Shown piece by piece: positions 8,922 to 17,865 of a DNA stretch of 64,000 nt. The notes beneath the pieces are model-generated. The model had not been told where the DNA came from, searched no databases, and saw only the letters and a list, made by a program, of their open reading frames with translations. The stretch's first letter is position 1; the number at the start of each line of letters is the position of its first letter. The position numbers and the translations under genes are program-made. This DNA comes from Vibrio celticus (lineage in GTDB: Bacteria; Pseudomonadota; Gammaproteobacteria; Enterobacterales; Vibrionaceae), in contig NZ_AP025464.1 of the NCBI RefSeq assembly GCF_024347335.1, positions 1,488,001 through 1,552,000 of the forward strand, read 5' to 3'.

Positions 8922-8947
8922 ACAGGCTTTTCTTCTGAAAAGCCTGT
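8922..8947. repeat. 10-bp inverted repeat
   Basis: ACAGGCTTTT and AAAAGCCTGT are perfect inverted copies separated by 6 bases. There is no U-tract, so it is not a standard terminator by itself. It lies 16 bases after the recombinase stop codon. Confidence 0.6.
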
Positions 8948-9002
8948 GTCCAAAAGCTTCATAAATCCAGTATATGTAGCTACATTTCCATAGCTCCAAG
9001 AA

Positions 9003-9031
9003 AAGCCCTCATTGCAACGCAATGAGGGCTT
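9003..9031. terminator. Hairpin between convergent genes
   Basis: AAGCCCTCATTG pairs with CAATGAGGGCTT around a 5-base loop, a very stable stem. It lies between the recombinase gene and the convergent pyrophosphatase gene and probably stops transcription from both, although the U-tracts are poor. Confidence 0.6.
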
Positions 9032-9060
9032 AAATCAAATTCCAATAATCAAACCAAAGT

Positions 9061-10605
9061 TTAATTCACAGCGTAGTGTTTTCTTGCTGCATCAAGGATC
9101 TTGTTGGCTTCCACGTCGTCGCCCCAGCCTTGCAGTTCCATACCACCGCCTGGACCTTTGTAGTTTTCAAACCATAGACCGACGATGTCTTGAACACCTG
9201 GGTAGGTAGCGTTTAGCTCGTTTAGCGAAGCAATATCTTTAAATGGTGAATCGTTAGTGAGAACAGCAATGAGTTTGTCGTCTTGCTCGCCATCATCTAG
9301 CATTTTCATCACACCTATTAAACGTACAGGAACAACTTCACCACGTGGTACAGACTGACCAAGAACAATCACATCTAACGGGTCGCCATCACCACCCACC
9401 CCTTTTGGTAGTGCAGTACGTGGGATAGAGCCGTAGTTACCTGGGTATCCAAGATAGTTAACAACGCGTGGTGCGCCTTTTTTGTGTTCCCAGACAACTT
9501 GCTTGTCATTGTCTTTGCTTAGTTCCCACTTAGCGGAAGTACCTGTTGGGATCTCTACAATTGCATTGACAATGCCATCAGCAGAAGCTGCTGGGTAATC
9601 ATTAAAGCTTGAGTTTGCTTCAAGGGTAAATTGGTCTAATTGTTTTAGTGCAGGAGCTGATGCAGCTGCTAAGTCATAGCTTAAACCATTGGCGGTAGAT
9701 GTTGTTTTGTAACGCAGCATATAGTCAACTTTACCGCGCTCTTTGAACAGTTTATCGAAGCCTTTTTGGTTATATGCGCTAAACTGCCCCATCTGCTTAA
9801 CGGAAAGATTTGAGCCACCAACGTTGTTGGTATCCATAGATAGAATATGATTGCTGACCGCATTGACTGCTTTTGCGTAACCTTCGGTAGAATTTAGATC
9901 AAAGTCTGCAGCATCAATCGCTTTACGTACCTCTTTAGACCAGTAAAATTCTAAGAACGGGACTGGTTGAATTGGCTTGTTCCAGCCTACATCACGAGAA
10001 AAGTACATCAGTGAGCGATATTGATCGTTAGCAAAGTTGGTTAGCCCAAGAGAGGTTGGAAGTTGTTGATAGCTAATCGCTTCGCCTTTGTTATCAAACA
10101 GCCATGTATTACCGTCTTTTACCATTTGGTTCCAGAACGCATCCATGTTTTTGAGGTTGCGGTAATCTTTATCAACCACCACATTCACATTGAACGATGC
10201 TCCACCTTGCGACATGCGGTAGAACACATTGAACGTATGGTGACCGTCAGTCAGGTAGTACTCATCGTTGGGTGCGATAACCACAGTCTTCATGTCTTTT
10301 TTACGTGCACCTGTTTCCAGCTCACAGGTGAAAGTCGAAGGAATATTCGGGTGTGCTTGGTCTTTGATGCTCACTACACCTTTTTGGCCGTTGGCTTCAC
10401 AGATTTCATCAAACATCTTTTCTTGGTCAAATTGGTAACGACCCAGCTTGTACATAATTTGATCATAACCCACAGATGGTTGAGTTGGTTTTAACTCATG
10501 GAGACCAAGCTTAATAACATCGCCTTCAGAGACATTGCTTGCGTGAGCGGGTAAAGCGAAGATAGCCAGAGCGCCAATCGTGGCAAAAATCCCAGTCTTT
10601 TTCAT
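9061..10605 (-). CDS. Secreted ParB/Srx-like domain fused to inorganic pyrophosphatase
   Basis: The protein has 514 residues. A Sec signal peptide (about 1-22, ending PAHAS) is followed by a domain with the ParB/sulfiredoxin-like core, including YYLTDGHHTFNVFYR near residue 120. The C-terminal third (about 335-514) is a family I soluble pyrophosphatase with the signature DGDPLDVIVL and the region WEHKKGAPRVVNYLGYPGNYG. Ordinary bacterial pyrophosphatases are about 175-residue cytoplasmic enzymes. This fusion is predicted to be exported, so the substrate would be periplasmic or extracellular pyrophosphate. The role of the ParB-like half is not known. The start follows AGAAGGAC. Confidence 0.85.
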   Translation of the reverse strand: MKKTGIFATIGALAIFALPAHASNVSEGDVIKLGLHELKPTQPSVGYDQIMYKLGRYQFDQEKMFDEICEANGQKGVVSIKDQAHPNIPSTFTCELETGARKKDMKTVVIAPNDEYYLTDGHHTFNVFYRMSQGGASFNVNVVVDKDYRNLKNMDAFWNQMVKDGNTWLFDNKGEAISYQQLPTSLGLTNFANDQYRSLMYFSRDVGWNKPIQPVPFLEFYWSKEVRKAIDAADFDLNSTEGYAKAVNAVSNHILSMDTNNVGGSNLSVKQMGQFSAYNQKGFDKLFKERGKVDYMLRYKTTSTANGLSYDLAAASAPALKQLDQFTLEANSSFNDYPAASADGIVNAIVEIPTGTSAKWELSKDNDKQVVWEHKKGAPRVVNYLGYPGNYGSIPRTALPKGVGGDGDPLDVIVLGQSVPRGEVVPVRLIGVMKMLDDGEQDDKLIAVLTNDSPFKDIASLNELNATYPGVQDIVGLWFENYKGPGGGMELQGWGDDVEANKILDAARKHYAVN

Positions 10606-10859
10606 AAGTCCTTCTATATATGGAATAAAAATTATGCGCTAAGTTAATATGCAATCATGACATCAATATTTCACTTTGATAAAGAAGATGTTGCAGTCGT
10701 TCTGTCGTGGGTGACTGATTTCAGCCTACCGACTAAAGGCTTTCTTATACCTCGGGTAATCCGTTAAATACTAATTTAGTAAACCCATTAAAACGTTTCT
10801 GTCCAATAGTGAGTTTCAGTACCAACGCTTTCACTGCATTCCTAAGTTCATACATACAA

Positions 10860-10887
10860 AAATAGCCGCTAATCAGCGGCTATTTTT
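10860..10887 (-). terminator. Rho-independent terminator
   Basis: AATAGCCGCT / AGCGGCTATT with a 4-base loop has T-runs on both sides, so it can work in either direction. It stops the minus-strand dehydrogenase gene ending at 10923. The remaining gap up to 10605 holds the pyrophosphatase promoter and no gene. Confidence 0.75.
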
Positions 10888-10922
10888 AATTATCCAAGCG
10901 AAGCTTCTATTACTTCTAGCTT

Positions 10923-11798
10923 CTACTTCTTAGTCTCTTCAACGACAGCTTTCATCAATACTGATGTATCCATGCGGCCTTGTCCTTCGGCAGACAGAGC
11001 CTTGTAAGCATTGTTGGTCTTTTCAGTCAGTGGAAGCTGGATGCCTTGGCGCTCTGCTTCATCTAAGCAGAAACCTAAGTCTTTGATCATCCAATCAATA
11101 GCGAAGCCGAAATCGAACTTATCTTGTGCCATTGTGGTAGCGCGGTTTTCCATCTGCCATGAACCAGCTGCGCCGTTTTTAAGACAATCAACCAGAGTTG
11201 GAATATCCAAACCTGATTTCTCTGCAAGTACTAAGCCTTCAGAAAGACCATTCAATACACCTGCAATGCAAATCTGATTGACCATCTTTGCGCGTTGGCC
11301 TTGGCCGACTTTACCCATTAGAACTGACGACTTACCGTAAGCTTCGAACACAGGTTGAAGGTCGTTGAAAAGCGCTTGTTCGCCGCCACACATGATGGTT
11401 AGCACGCCATTTTCTGCGCCCGCTTGGCCACCAGATACAGGTGCATCCATAAAGCGAATACCTGCTTGCTTCGCTGCCACTTCAAGCTCTTCAGACAGAA
11501 CTGCAGACGTTGTAGTGTGATCGACAAGAATCGCGTTTGGCTTCATCGCTGCCAATGCGCCTGTTTCGCTGGTTGTCATGCTGCGTACGTCGTCATCGTT
11601 ACCCACACAAACCAATACCACGTCAGCTTCCGCTACACATTCAGCCACAGATTCTGCCGCTTTACCTTGGTGTTTATCAGCCCAGTCTAGCGCTTTGCTG
11701 TGAGTGCGGTTAAATACCGTTACTTCAAAACCGGCTTTGACTAGGTGGCCTGCCATTGGGAAACCCATAACGCCTAGCCCGATAAAACTTACTTTCAT
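10923..11798 (-). CDS. NAD(P)-dependent 3-hydroxyisobutyrate/tartronate-semialdehyde reductase-type dehydrogenase
   Basis: This 291-residue beta-hydroxyacid dehydrogenase has the N-terminal Rossmann motif GLGVMGFPMA (residues 7-16) and the family substrate motif DAPVSGGQAGAENG near 118. The catalytic lysine is in GQRAKMVNQ near 170, and the C-terminal helical domain is complete. Such enzymes oxidise 3-hydroxyisobutyrate or reduce tartronate semialdehyde; the exact substrate cannot be told. A gene of this type lies near the chromosome II origin of V. cholerae (recalled, not checked). It is 11 bases downstream of a LysR regulator on the same strand, so the two may form one transcript. Confidence 0.85.
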   Translation of the reverse strand: MKVSFIGLGVMGFPMAGHLVKAGFEVTVFNRTHSKALDWADKHQGKAAESVAECVAEADVVLVCVGNDDDVRSMTTSETGALAAMKPNAILVDHTTTSAVLSEELEVAAKQAGIRFMDAPVSGGQAGAENGVLTIMCGGEQALFNDLQPVFEAYGKSSVLMGKVGQGQRAKMVNQICIAGVLNGLSEGLVLAEKSGLDIPTLVDCLKNGAAGSWQMENRATTMAQDKFDFGFAIDWMIKDLGFCLDEAERQGIQLPLTEKTNNAYKALSAEGQGRMDTSVLMKAVVEETKK

Positions 11799-11809
11799 TG
11801 TTTCTCCTT

Positions 11810-12712
11810 TTATTTGACCAAACCATCGCTATGAAAAGATCGAACACTCTCAATCAATGCATCAATAAGCAGGGTCAAAGCCTTTGGCTGATATTTTCTT
11901 TCTTTGTACACTAAATACGCTTGGCGATCACCCCGATGATACTCAGGGAGCACTTGAATCAAATTCATCTCAGGGGATACATGACGAAAAGGCAATGACG
12001 CGAGCCCCAAACCTTTTTGTGCTGCGGCCGCCACCGCATGAATATCGTTGACGATGAACTTAGGTTTAATCGTGATCATTTGCTCTAAGCGGTCGGATTT
12101 GTAGAGCGGCATATCAAACACATCATCGACGTTAATCCAATCTTGCAGCTCCAGGTCGTCCGGTTTTTCTATTGTTGCACGCGAATCTAAGTATCCTGGG
12201 CTCGCATAAAACCCGTATTTGGCTTTAAACAGCGGTCGAGCAATCATGCCTTCCATGTCCGAGATCTTAAACGTGATCAGTAAGTCACGATCGGTCTGTG
12301 GAATGAGCTGCTGCTGGCTCAGAGTAAGGTCGAGCTGAACGTTCGGATATTGAGTGAGGAATTGCTCTACCGTCGACCGTAGAAAGCCACTGTAGAAGTT
12401 ATGAGGCACGGCAAGCTTTATCTTGCCTTGGATAGCGTCACGCTCTTCAAGCAAGCTATTAAAGCCGTGATGAATCGACTCCATACCGCTGCTCAGTGCA
12501 GAAAAAGCCGCCTCACCGTCTTTGGTGGCCACCAGCTCTCGACCTTTCTTTTCTAAAAGTCGGATATTGAGGCGATCTTCCAATGCGGTTAGCCGACGCG
12601 ACATAGTCGACACAGGGAGTTGCAGCCGTTTCGAAGCCGATAGCAAAGAGCCCTCTTCAACCACTGCACAGAATAAGAACAGATCATCAATGTTTCCAAA
12701 TATGGAATTCAT
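11810..12712 (-). CDS. LysR-family transcriptional regulator
   Basis: This LysR-type regulator has about 300 residues. The N-terminal helix-turn-helix (about 12-60) includes GSLLSASKRLQLPVSTMSRR, and an effector-binding domain follows. The window allows a start nine codons further upstream (12739); 12712 is preferred because the family normally begins shortly before the F/L-rich first helix. It lies directly upstream of the dehydrogenase gene and divergent from the DUF2798-like gene, so both are candidate targets. The effector is unknown. Confidence 0.85.
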   Translation of the reverse strand: MNSIFGNIDDLFLFCAVVEEGSLLSASKRLQLPVSTMSRRLTALEDRLNIRLLEKKGRELVATKDGEAAFSALSSGMESIHHGFNSLLEERDAIQGKIKLAVPHNFYSGFLRSTVEQFLTQYPNVQLDLTLSQQQLIPQTDRDLLITFKISDMEGMIARPLFKAKYGFYASPGYLDSRATIEKPDDLELQDWINVDDVFDMPLYKSDRLEQMITIKPKFIVNDIHAVAAAAQKGLGLASLPFRHVSPEMNLIQVLPEYHRGDRQAYLVYKERKYQPKALTLLIDALIESVRSFHSDGLVK

Positions 12713-12797
12713 ACTTCTACATGTGCCTATTTTTCTCATTAATGGATAAATGTAACCTTATCTCGTCAACATCAGAAAATCACGGGAGAAACACAGT

Positions 12798-13049
12798 ATG
12801 AGCAACAAACAATTTTGGGTAACCGCGATTTTATCTTCACTGACCATGGCGACCATCATGTCTGGGTTAATTTCTGGCTACAAAATGGGATTTAGCCCCG
12901 AATGGCCGCCAATCTGGATGCAAAGCTTTTTCATCGCTTGGCCGTGTGCCATCGCACTCAACCTCACCGTGCTTCCTTTGATCAGAAAATTCTCAGCATG
13001 GATTTGTCGCCCAAGAACGCCTTGCGAACCTGAGATCACGGAACGATGA
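12798..13049 (+). CDS. DUF2798-family small membrane protein
   Basis: This 83-residue protein has two predicted transmembrane segments (about 7-28 and 40-65). The pattern SSLTMATIMSGLISG...W...AWPCAIALNL is typical of the DUF2798 family, whose function is unknown. It has GGGAGAAAC before the ATG and is divergent from the LysR gene, which makes it a possible target of that regulator. A strong bidirectional terminator follows. Confidence 0.75.
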   Translation: MSNKQFWVTAILSSLTMATIMSGLISGYKMGFSPEWPPIWMQSFFIAWPCAIALNLTVLPLIRKFSAWICRPRTPCEPEITER

Positions 13050-13148
13050 TCAAGGGCTTATGACCAAGGCGCTATAACCTAGGTTCTGCCACCAAATAGC
13101 TGCGTTCAAAAAGCTATGTTCATGGATAAACTACTGAATTACAGAAAT

Positions 13149-13177
13149 AAAAAAACCGAGCACTAGGCTCGGTTTTT
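13149..13177. terminator. Bidirectional terminator
   Basis: AAAAACCGAG pairs with CTCGGTTTTT around a short loop, with A-run and T-run flanks. It serves both the DUF2798-like gene (plus) and the YeeN-like gene (minus). Confidence 0.85.
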
Positions 13178-13201
13178 TATAACTTGTTGTTACTGTAAAG
13201 A

Positions 13202-13918
13202 TTACAGCTCAGCGTTGTGGTAAACCTGCTGAACGTCATCACAGTCGTCAAGCATGTCTAAGAACTTCTGGAATTTCTCAGAATCTTCTTCAGCTACTGG
13301 CGTAGTTGTTTGAGGAACGAAAGTGATTTCCTCAACATCTAGCGTTAGCTCTGGGAACGCAGTGTTTAGTGCAGTCTTCGTTTTGAAGAACTCAGTCGTT
13401 GGAGCGAATACAGTGATAACACCGTCTTCTAGCTCAACGTCAGTCACGTCTACGTCTTCCATCATTAGCGTTTCTAGGATGATCTCGTCGTCTTCGCCTT
13501 TAAACTGGAATACAGCTTGGTGAGCGAACATGTGAGAAACAGTACCTTCAACACCGATTTTCGCGCCAGTTTTAACGAAACATTGGCGAACGTCTTGGAA
13601 AGTACGGTTGCCGTTGTCAGTTAGACAGTCAACGATTACGCTTGTGCCACCTGGGCCAAAACCTTCGTAACGAGCTGGTTGGAAGTCTTCACCGCCGCCG
13701 CCGTTCGCTTTATCGATCGCTTTGTCGATAACGTGAGCTGGTACTTGGTCTTTCTTCGCTTTAGCAATCAGGTGCTTAAGAGGTAGGTTCATGTCTGGGT
13801 CAGAGCTGCCGTTCTTAGCCAGTACGTAAATCTCTTTACCGTATTTAGAATAAACTTTAATTTTTGCGCCTGCAGTTTTCGCCATTGAGGCCTTGCGCAC
13901 TTCAAAACTTCTTCCCAT
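13202..13918 (-). CDS. yeeN: YebC/TACO1-family protein, YeeN subgroup
   Basis: This 238-residue YebC-family protein starts MGRSFEVRKASMAKTAGAK and contains KYGKEIYVLAK, IDKANGGGGEDFQPARYEGFGPGG and the three-domain layout of the family. Length and N-terminus match the YeeN paralogue rather than YebC itself. Family members were long annotated as transcriptional regulators; more recent work links YebC/TACO1 proteins to translation of difficult (proline-rich) sequences. V. cholerae has a YebC-like gene at the equivalent place near its chromosome II origin (recalled). It ends before a strong terminator. Confidence 0.88.
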   Translation of the reverse strand: MGRSFEVRKASMAKTAGAKIKVYSKYGKEIYVLAKNGSSDPDMNLPLKHLIAKAKKDQVPAHVIDKAIDKANGGGGEDFQPARYEGFGPGGTSVIVDCLTDNGNRTFQDVRQCFVKTGAKIGVEGTVSHMFAHQAVFQFKGEDDEIILETLMMEDVDVTDVELEDGVITVFAPTTEFFKTKTALNTAFPELTLDVEEITFVPQTTTPVAEEDSEKFQKFLDMLDDCDDVQQVYHNAEL

Positions 13919-14014
13919 CGGGATCTTCTCTCTGATTCAATTAACGGTGCAAATTCTAGCAAATTACTGTGTCATTTCAATTCAACAGCACTGCTGGGCA
14001 AGGTTTGTCTGCGT

Positions 14015-14224
14015 TTATGCGACACCCATTACCCGTTTGTATTTTTCTACAGACTGATCAAACCAAGCCTTTTCTTCTGGGTCACCTAGCTTCATTGCTT
14101 CTTCAACAATGGCTTCAGGGCCACATTTCGCTTGCTTCAGTTTCCATACAAGAAACGATGCTTGCTTATCCAGTTCGATTTTATTTTTCTCGCTGGGTGG
14201 AAGGAGTGAAAGGTTGATAGACAT
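14015..14224 (-). CDS. Small conserved protein, DUF3283-like
   Basis: This is a 69-residue soluble, charged protein (MSINLSLLPPSEKNKIELD...). An upstream ATG at 14281 is in frame, but 14224 has GAAGG six bases ahead and gives the compact product. I believe it belongs to DUF3283, a small family of gammaproteobacteria with unknown function; that assignment is from memory of length and opening sequence. It ends with a lysine-rich helix and has no membrane segment. Confidence 0.7.
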   Translation of the reverse strand: MSINLSLLPPSEKNKIELDKQASFLVWKLKQAKCGPEAIVEEAMKLGDPEEKAWFDQSVEKYKRVMGVA

Positions 14225-14313
14225 TATTAGCCTTCGTCTGTAATACACTTGGCCGAGAAATATATCATAGAGCAGCCTCATAAAACCAATACTATGAGTA
14301 ACAGAAAGGGTTT

Positions 14314-14412
14314 ATGAGACAAGAAACCAAGCAAGTCGCTGATGCAGGTCAAGCTAGTTTGAGAGAAGTTGCACCCCATGGTGAGAAAGTATCACGTATT
14401 CGACTCACCTAA
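14314..14412 (+). CDS. Possible 32-residue ORF
   Basis: ATG at 14314 with AAAGGG upstream opens a 32-codon frame (MRQETKQVADAGQ...) that ends at TAA 14412, in an otherwise empty gap between minus-strand genes. No family is recognised and the codon evidence is too short to judge. It could be a real small protein, a leader or chance. Confidence 0.25.
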   Translation: MRQETKQVADAGQASLREVAPHGEKVSRIRLT

Positions 14413-14474
14413 TGAGCCGAATAATGAGGTAATCGCATCACTAAGGTTGCAAGAGTAACCCCTAACCAAAAAAA

Positions 14475-14813
14475 CTACTCACTAATGGCGAACACATCGC
14501 AGCGTGAGGCGCAGATGAAGTCGTTTTTGTGCAGGCCTTTGATTGAGTGGCTCCACCAAGTGACGGTGACTTTGCCCCACTCCAGTATGATCGAAGGGTG
14601 GTGGAACTCTTCTTCTGCCAGTTCTGACACTTTGTTGCTGAATGCCCACGCTAGTTTGTAGTTCTTAAACTTAAACACCTTCTCAAGCTGCGGGATGCCG
14701 TCTCTTTCGATGACCTGCCAGTCTGACAACTCCAACAGTAAAGATTGTTGTTCATCTTTACTTAGGGCAATCGCGTCGATACTGCAGGCTTCGCATTTTT
14801 GTTCATTCAACAT
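14475..14813 (-). CDS. phhB: Pterin-4a-carbinolamine dehydratase
   Basis: This 112-residue enzyme recycles the tetrahydropterin cofactor of phenylalanine hydroxylase by dehydrating 4a-hydroxytetrahydropterin. The signature EEFHHPSIILEWGKVTVTWWSH carries the active-site histidines. The ATG at 14813 overlaps the last 11 bases of phhA, which points to translational coupling; an in-frame ATG at 14834 lies further inside phhA and is less likely. Together with phhA it forms the entry step of the phenylalanine degradation route whose later genes are at 25.4-29.4 kb. Confidence 0.92.
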   Translation of the reverse strand: MLNEQKCEACSIDAIALSKDEQQSLLLELSDWQVIERDGIPQLEKVFKFKNYKLAWAFSNKVSELAEEEFHHPSIILEWGKVTVTWWSHSIKGLHKNDFICASRCDVFAISE

Positions 14814-15597
14814 GTGTTGGTTCCTTGGGTTCAAACAGTGGTGGTAGTAACCCCGCGTCGATGGCGAGATCAGCTTGCTGTAATAGGTTTTCCTGACTGA
14901 TTTTGAAGAGCTCAGATAGCTCGTCGATCACGTAATATTTCGGCTGCATAATGTCAATTCGATAAGGAGTTCTTAACACCGTTTGCAGATCGAACCGCTC
15001 ACGAACCGCCAAATCACCACCCAACGCATACATGGTTTCCGCCGGAGAAGAGAGAATGCCACCGCCATAGATTTTCAGTTGTTGGCCTTCTTTTACTAAA
15101 CCGAACTCGACCGTAAACCAATACAAACGGGCAAGATAAGCACGCTGTTTGGATGTAGCGGCTTGGCCTAGTTTTCCATAATGCTCAGTGAATGCTGCGA
15201 AATCAGCATTAGTGAGCATGGCACAGTGGCCGAAAATTTCATGAAAGAAATCAGGTTCTTGTAAGTAATCGAACTCGTCTCGCGTTCTCAGAAATGTCGC
15301 AACTGGAAATTTCTTATTGGCGAGCAAATCAAAGAATCGGTCGAAATCGATCAATGCAGGCACAGGCTGAACTTGCCAACCTGTTGTTTCCATTAGCACT
15401 TTATTTATCTCTGGCAGCTGAGGAACTCTGTCCAATGGCAGATCCAGCAGGGTCAAACCGTGCAAATAAGCTTCACAAGCGCGGTCATTAATGACGTCCA
15501 GTTGCCTTTTCACTAAGTCATGCCAAATGGCGTCTTCTTCGAGGTTCCACTCAACCCATCCCTCTTGGCTCACGGGCTTAGAATGATATTGAGTCAT
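14803..15597 (-). CDS. phhA: Phenylalanine 4-hydroxylase
   Basis: This 264-residue bacterial-type (single-domain) aromatic amino acid hydroxylase converts phenylalanine to tyrosine with oxygen and tetrahydropterin. The iron ligands are visible in FHEIFGHCAML (His-x4-His) and in the Glu of YWFTVEFGLV. The size is that of bacterial enzymes without the regulatory ACT domain. GGAGGTGTG precedes the start. It is divergent from acetoacetyl-CoA synthetase, with a TyrR-type box in the shared promoter region, and overlaps phhB. Confidence 0.95.
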   Translation of the reverse strand: MTQYHSKPVSQEGWVEWNLEEDAIWHDLVKRQLDVINDRACEAYLHGLTLLDLPLDRVPQLPEINKVLMETTGWQVQPVPALIDFDRFFDLLANKKFPVATFLRTRDEFDYLQEPDFFHEIFGHCAMLTNADFAAFTEHYGKLGQAATSKQRAYLARLYWFTVEFGLVKEGQQLKIYGGGILSSPAETMYALGGDLAVRERFDLQTVLRTPYRIDIMQPKYYVIDELSELFKISQENLLQQADLAIDAGLLPPLFEPKEPTHVE

Positions 15598-15685
15598 TAC
15601 ACACCTCCTTTTGAATGTCTCACTTTAAGCCTATCTCCACTCCTTATATCCGCCAATTTGCGCGATTTTTCTAAACGGGCGATCG

Positions 15686-15703
15686 TGTAACATTTTATTT
15701 ACA
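15686..15703. promoter_or_regulatory. TyrR-type operator between phhA and aacS
   Basis: TGTAACATTTTATTTACA matches the TyrR box TGTAAA-N6-TTTACA at 11 of 12 defined positions. It lies in the divergent control region (15598-15796) of phhA and aacS and can serve both. Confidence 0.75.
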
Positions 15704-15796
15704 CAATTCCGACAGCCCCTTATTTTGCTGATCTTTTGACTTTGTAAAACCTAAATACCAGACTGAAATCGTTAACTTTTTGTTAAAGGTAAAGGA

Positions 15797-17818
15797 ATGC
15801 ACGAGAGCAATAAGCCAATTTGGCAACCCAGTGACCAACGTATCGCACACGCCAACGTAACCCGATTTATGAATAACCTCGATCAGCAGGGCGTATTCGA
15901 GCGGAAATTGAAAAACTACACGGAGCTTCATCAATGGTCTGTGGAGCAACCGGAGTTGTTTTGGCAAAACGTGTGGCAGTTTTGTGGAATGGTGGGGTCG
16001 CAAGACTGTATTAACAAGGCAGAAAGCGAGCACATCAAAACTCAAGGCGAGAGCCGCTGGCAGCAGCCGAAATCGAATCGCGATGCGGTCTGGTTTCCGA
16101 CAGATCAAGTTAACTACGCCGAAAACTTACTGCATTCAGCAAAAGCGTTGCCAAACGAACTTGCGATTTGGTTTGAGAATGAGCGTGGCGAGCAGCAAAG
16201 CTACACATGGCAAACCTTGTATGAGGAAGTCTCTAGCATTCAACAATGGCTCGTGAATTGTGGCGTGCGACAAGGCGATGTGGTCGCCGCTTATACCCCT
16301 TATCTGCCACAAACCGTGGTCGCTATGTTGGCAACCACCAGCTTAGGGGCGATTTGGACATCAACCTCGCCTGATTTTGGCGTCGAGAGTGTGATTGAGC
16401 GATTTGGACAGGTGAAACCTAAGGTGCTGTTCACCTGTGATGGCTACACCTTCAATGGCAAAATGTTCGATATGACGGACAAGAACCGTGAAATCATCGA
16501 TCACTTAAACGCGCTAAAACAGGTGTGTCAGGTCGGCTATTTGAAACCGACTCGTGATTTAGAGAAGAAAAAAGTTGAACATGATGTGTCGATTCTAAGT
16601 TGGAACAGCATCATTAATAATTATCAGCCACAACCTGTACGATTTGTACGTGTCGGCTTCAATGAACCACTGTTCGTACTCTACTCTTCCGGCACCACAG
16701 GCAAGCCAAAGTGCATTGTGCATTCTGTCGGTGGCACCACCATCAATCACCTAAAAGAGCATCAACTTCATTGCGATATTAAGCCGAGAGATCGCGTGTT
16801 CTACTACACCACTTGTGGTTGGATGATGTGGAACTGGCACGTCTCTGCGCTCGCGAGCGGTGCTTGTTTGGTTATCTTTGATGGTAGCCCGGTTTACCCG
16901 CAACCCAACGTTCTGTGGGATTTAGCACAGCGTGCTGACGTATCGACATTTGGCACCTCAGCCAAATACCTAGAAGCGATTGAGAAAGCCGAATTCTCAC
17001 CGATCGACAGCCACTCTCTTCCCCACTTAAGAACACTGTGCTCGACCGGTTCTGTGCTCTACCCAGAGCAGTTCGATTACGTTTACAAGCACATCAAGCA
17101 AGACCTGCATTTAGCGTCCATTTCTGGCGGCACGGATATTTGTGGCTGCTTTGTTTTAGGCAACCCTATCTCGCCAGTGTATCGCGGTGAGTGCCAACAG
17201 GCAGGGCTCGGCGTCGACATCAAGGTGTTCAATTCGTCTGGTCAAAAGGTCGATCACGAACGGGGCGAATTAGTTTGCACCAACTCCCTACCCAACTTCC
17301 CCGCAGGCTTTTGGAATGACACCGGAGAGCGCTATCACAGCACCTATTGGGATAGGTTTGATAATGTGTGGCATCACGGTGATGAAGTCGCACAGAGCGC
17401 ACATGGTGGCTATCTGTTCTACGGTCGAGGCGACACCACACTCAACCCTGGTGGCGTGCGAATTGGTACCGCTGAGATCTATCAACAAGTGAACACCATT
17501 GAGGGCGTTGTTGACTCGATAGCAGTCGGTAAAGACATCGACCGCAACGAGCAGATATGGCTGTTTGTTCAACTGCAACAAGATATGGAACTAGATGAAA
17601 CGTTATTGGCAGCCATCAAAAGCAAACTCAAATCCTCTTGTTCGCCGAGGCATGTACCAAGCCAGATATTTGCGATCAGCGACGTGCCAAAAACACGCTC
17701 TGGCAAGCTGGTGGAGTTGGCGGTGAAACAGGTGATCAATGGTAAGAGTGTAGAAAACCTCGGGGCTATCGCTAACGCCGAGGTTTTGGAAGAGATAAAG
17801 AGTGTTGTTTTGCTGTAG
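15797..17818 (+). CDS. aacS: Acetoacetyl-CoA synthetase
   Basis: This 673-residue AMP-forming acyl-CoA ligase activates acetoacetate to acetoacetyl-CoA. The family P-loop YSSGTTGKPKCIVHS is near residue 296, the GWMMWNWHVSALA region near 342, the ATP motif YGRGDTTLNPGGVRIG near 540, and the catalytic lysine in KTRSGKLVE near the end. It is full length. Acetoacetate is the end product of tyrosine degradation, so the gene completes the pathway encoded by phhAB here and hpd-hmgA-fahA-maiA further right. The upstream TyrR-type box supports joint control. A hairpin terminator follows. Confidence 0.93.
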   Translation: MHESNKPIWQPSDQRIAHANVTRFMNNLDQQGVFERKLKNYTELHQWSVEQPELFWQNVWQFCGMVGSQDCINKAESEHIKTQGESRWQQPKSNRDAVWFPTDQVNYAENLLHSAKALPNELAIWFENERGEQQSYTWQTLYEEVSSIQQWLVNCGVRQGDVVAAYTPYLPQTVVAMLATTSLGAIWTSTSPDFGVESVIERFGQVKPKVLFTCDGYTFNGKMFDMTDKNREIIDHLNALKQVCQVGYLKPTRDLEKKKVEHDVSILSWNSIINNYQPQPVRFVRVGFNEPLFVLYSSGTTGKPKCIVHSVGGTTINHLKEHQLHCDIKPRDRVFYYTTCGWMMWNWHVSALASGACLVIFDGSPVYPQPNVLWDLAQRADVSTFGTSAKYLEAIEKAEFSPIDSHSLPHLRTLCSTGSVLYPEQFDYVYKHIKQDLHLASISGGTDICGCFVLGNPISPVYRGECQQAGLGVDIKVFNSSGQKVDHERGELVCTNSLPNFPAGFWNDTGERYHSTYWDRFDNVWHHGDEVAQSAHGGYLFYGRGDTTLNPGGVRIGTAEIYQQVNTIEGVVDSIAVGKDIDRNEQIWLFVQLQQDMELDETLLAAIKSKLKSSCSPRHVPSQIFAISDVPKTRSGKLVELAVKQVINGKSVENLGAIANAEVLEEIKSVVLL

Positions 17819-17865
17819 CGCTCTTATCTCACAAGCTCTCAATTAGAAGAAAGTAACTTCCAACG

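Noticed and set aside
8310..8947. Integron integrase with attC sites, or a prophage integrase
   Set aside because: The protein lacks the integron-integrase insert and N-terminal domain, and no attC, cassette or phage genes are seen.
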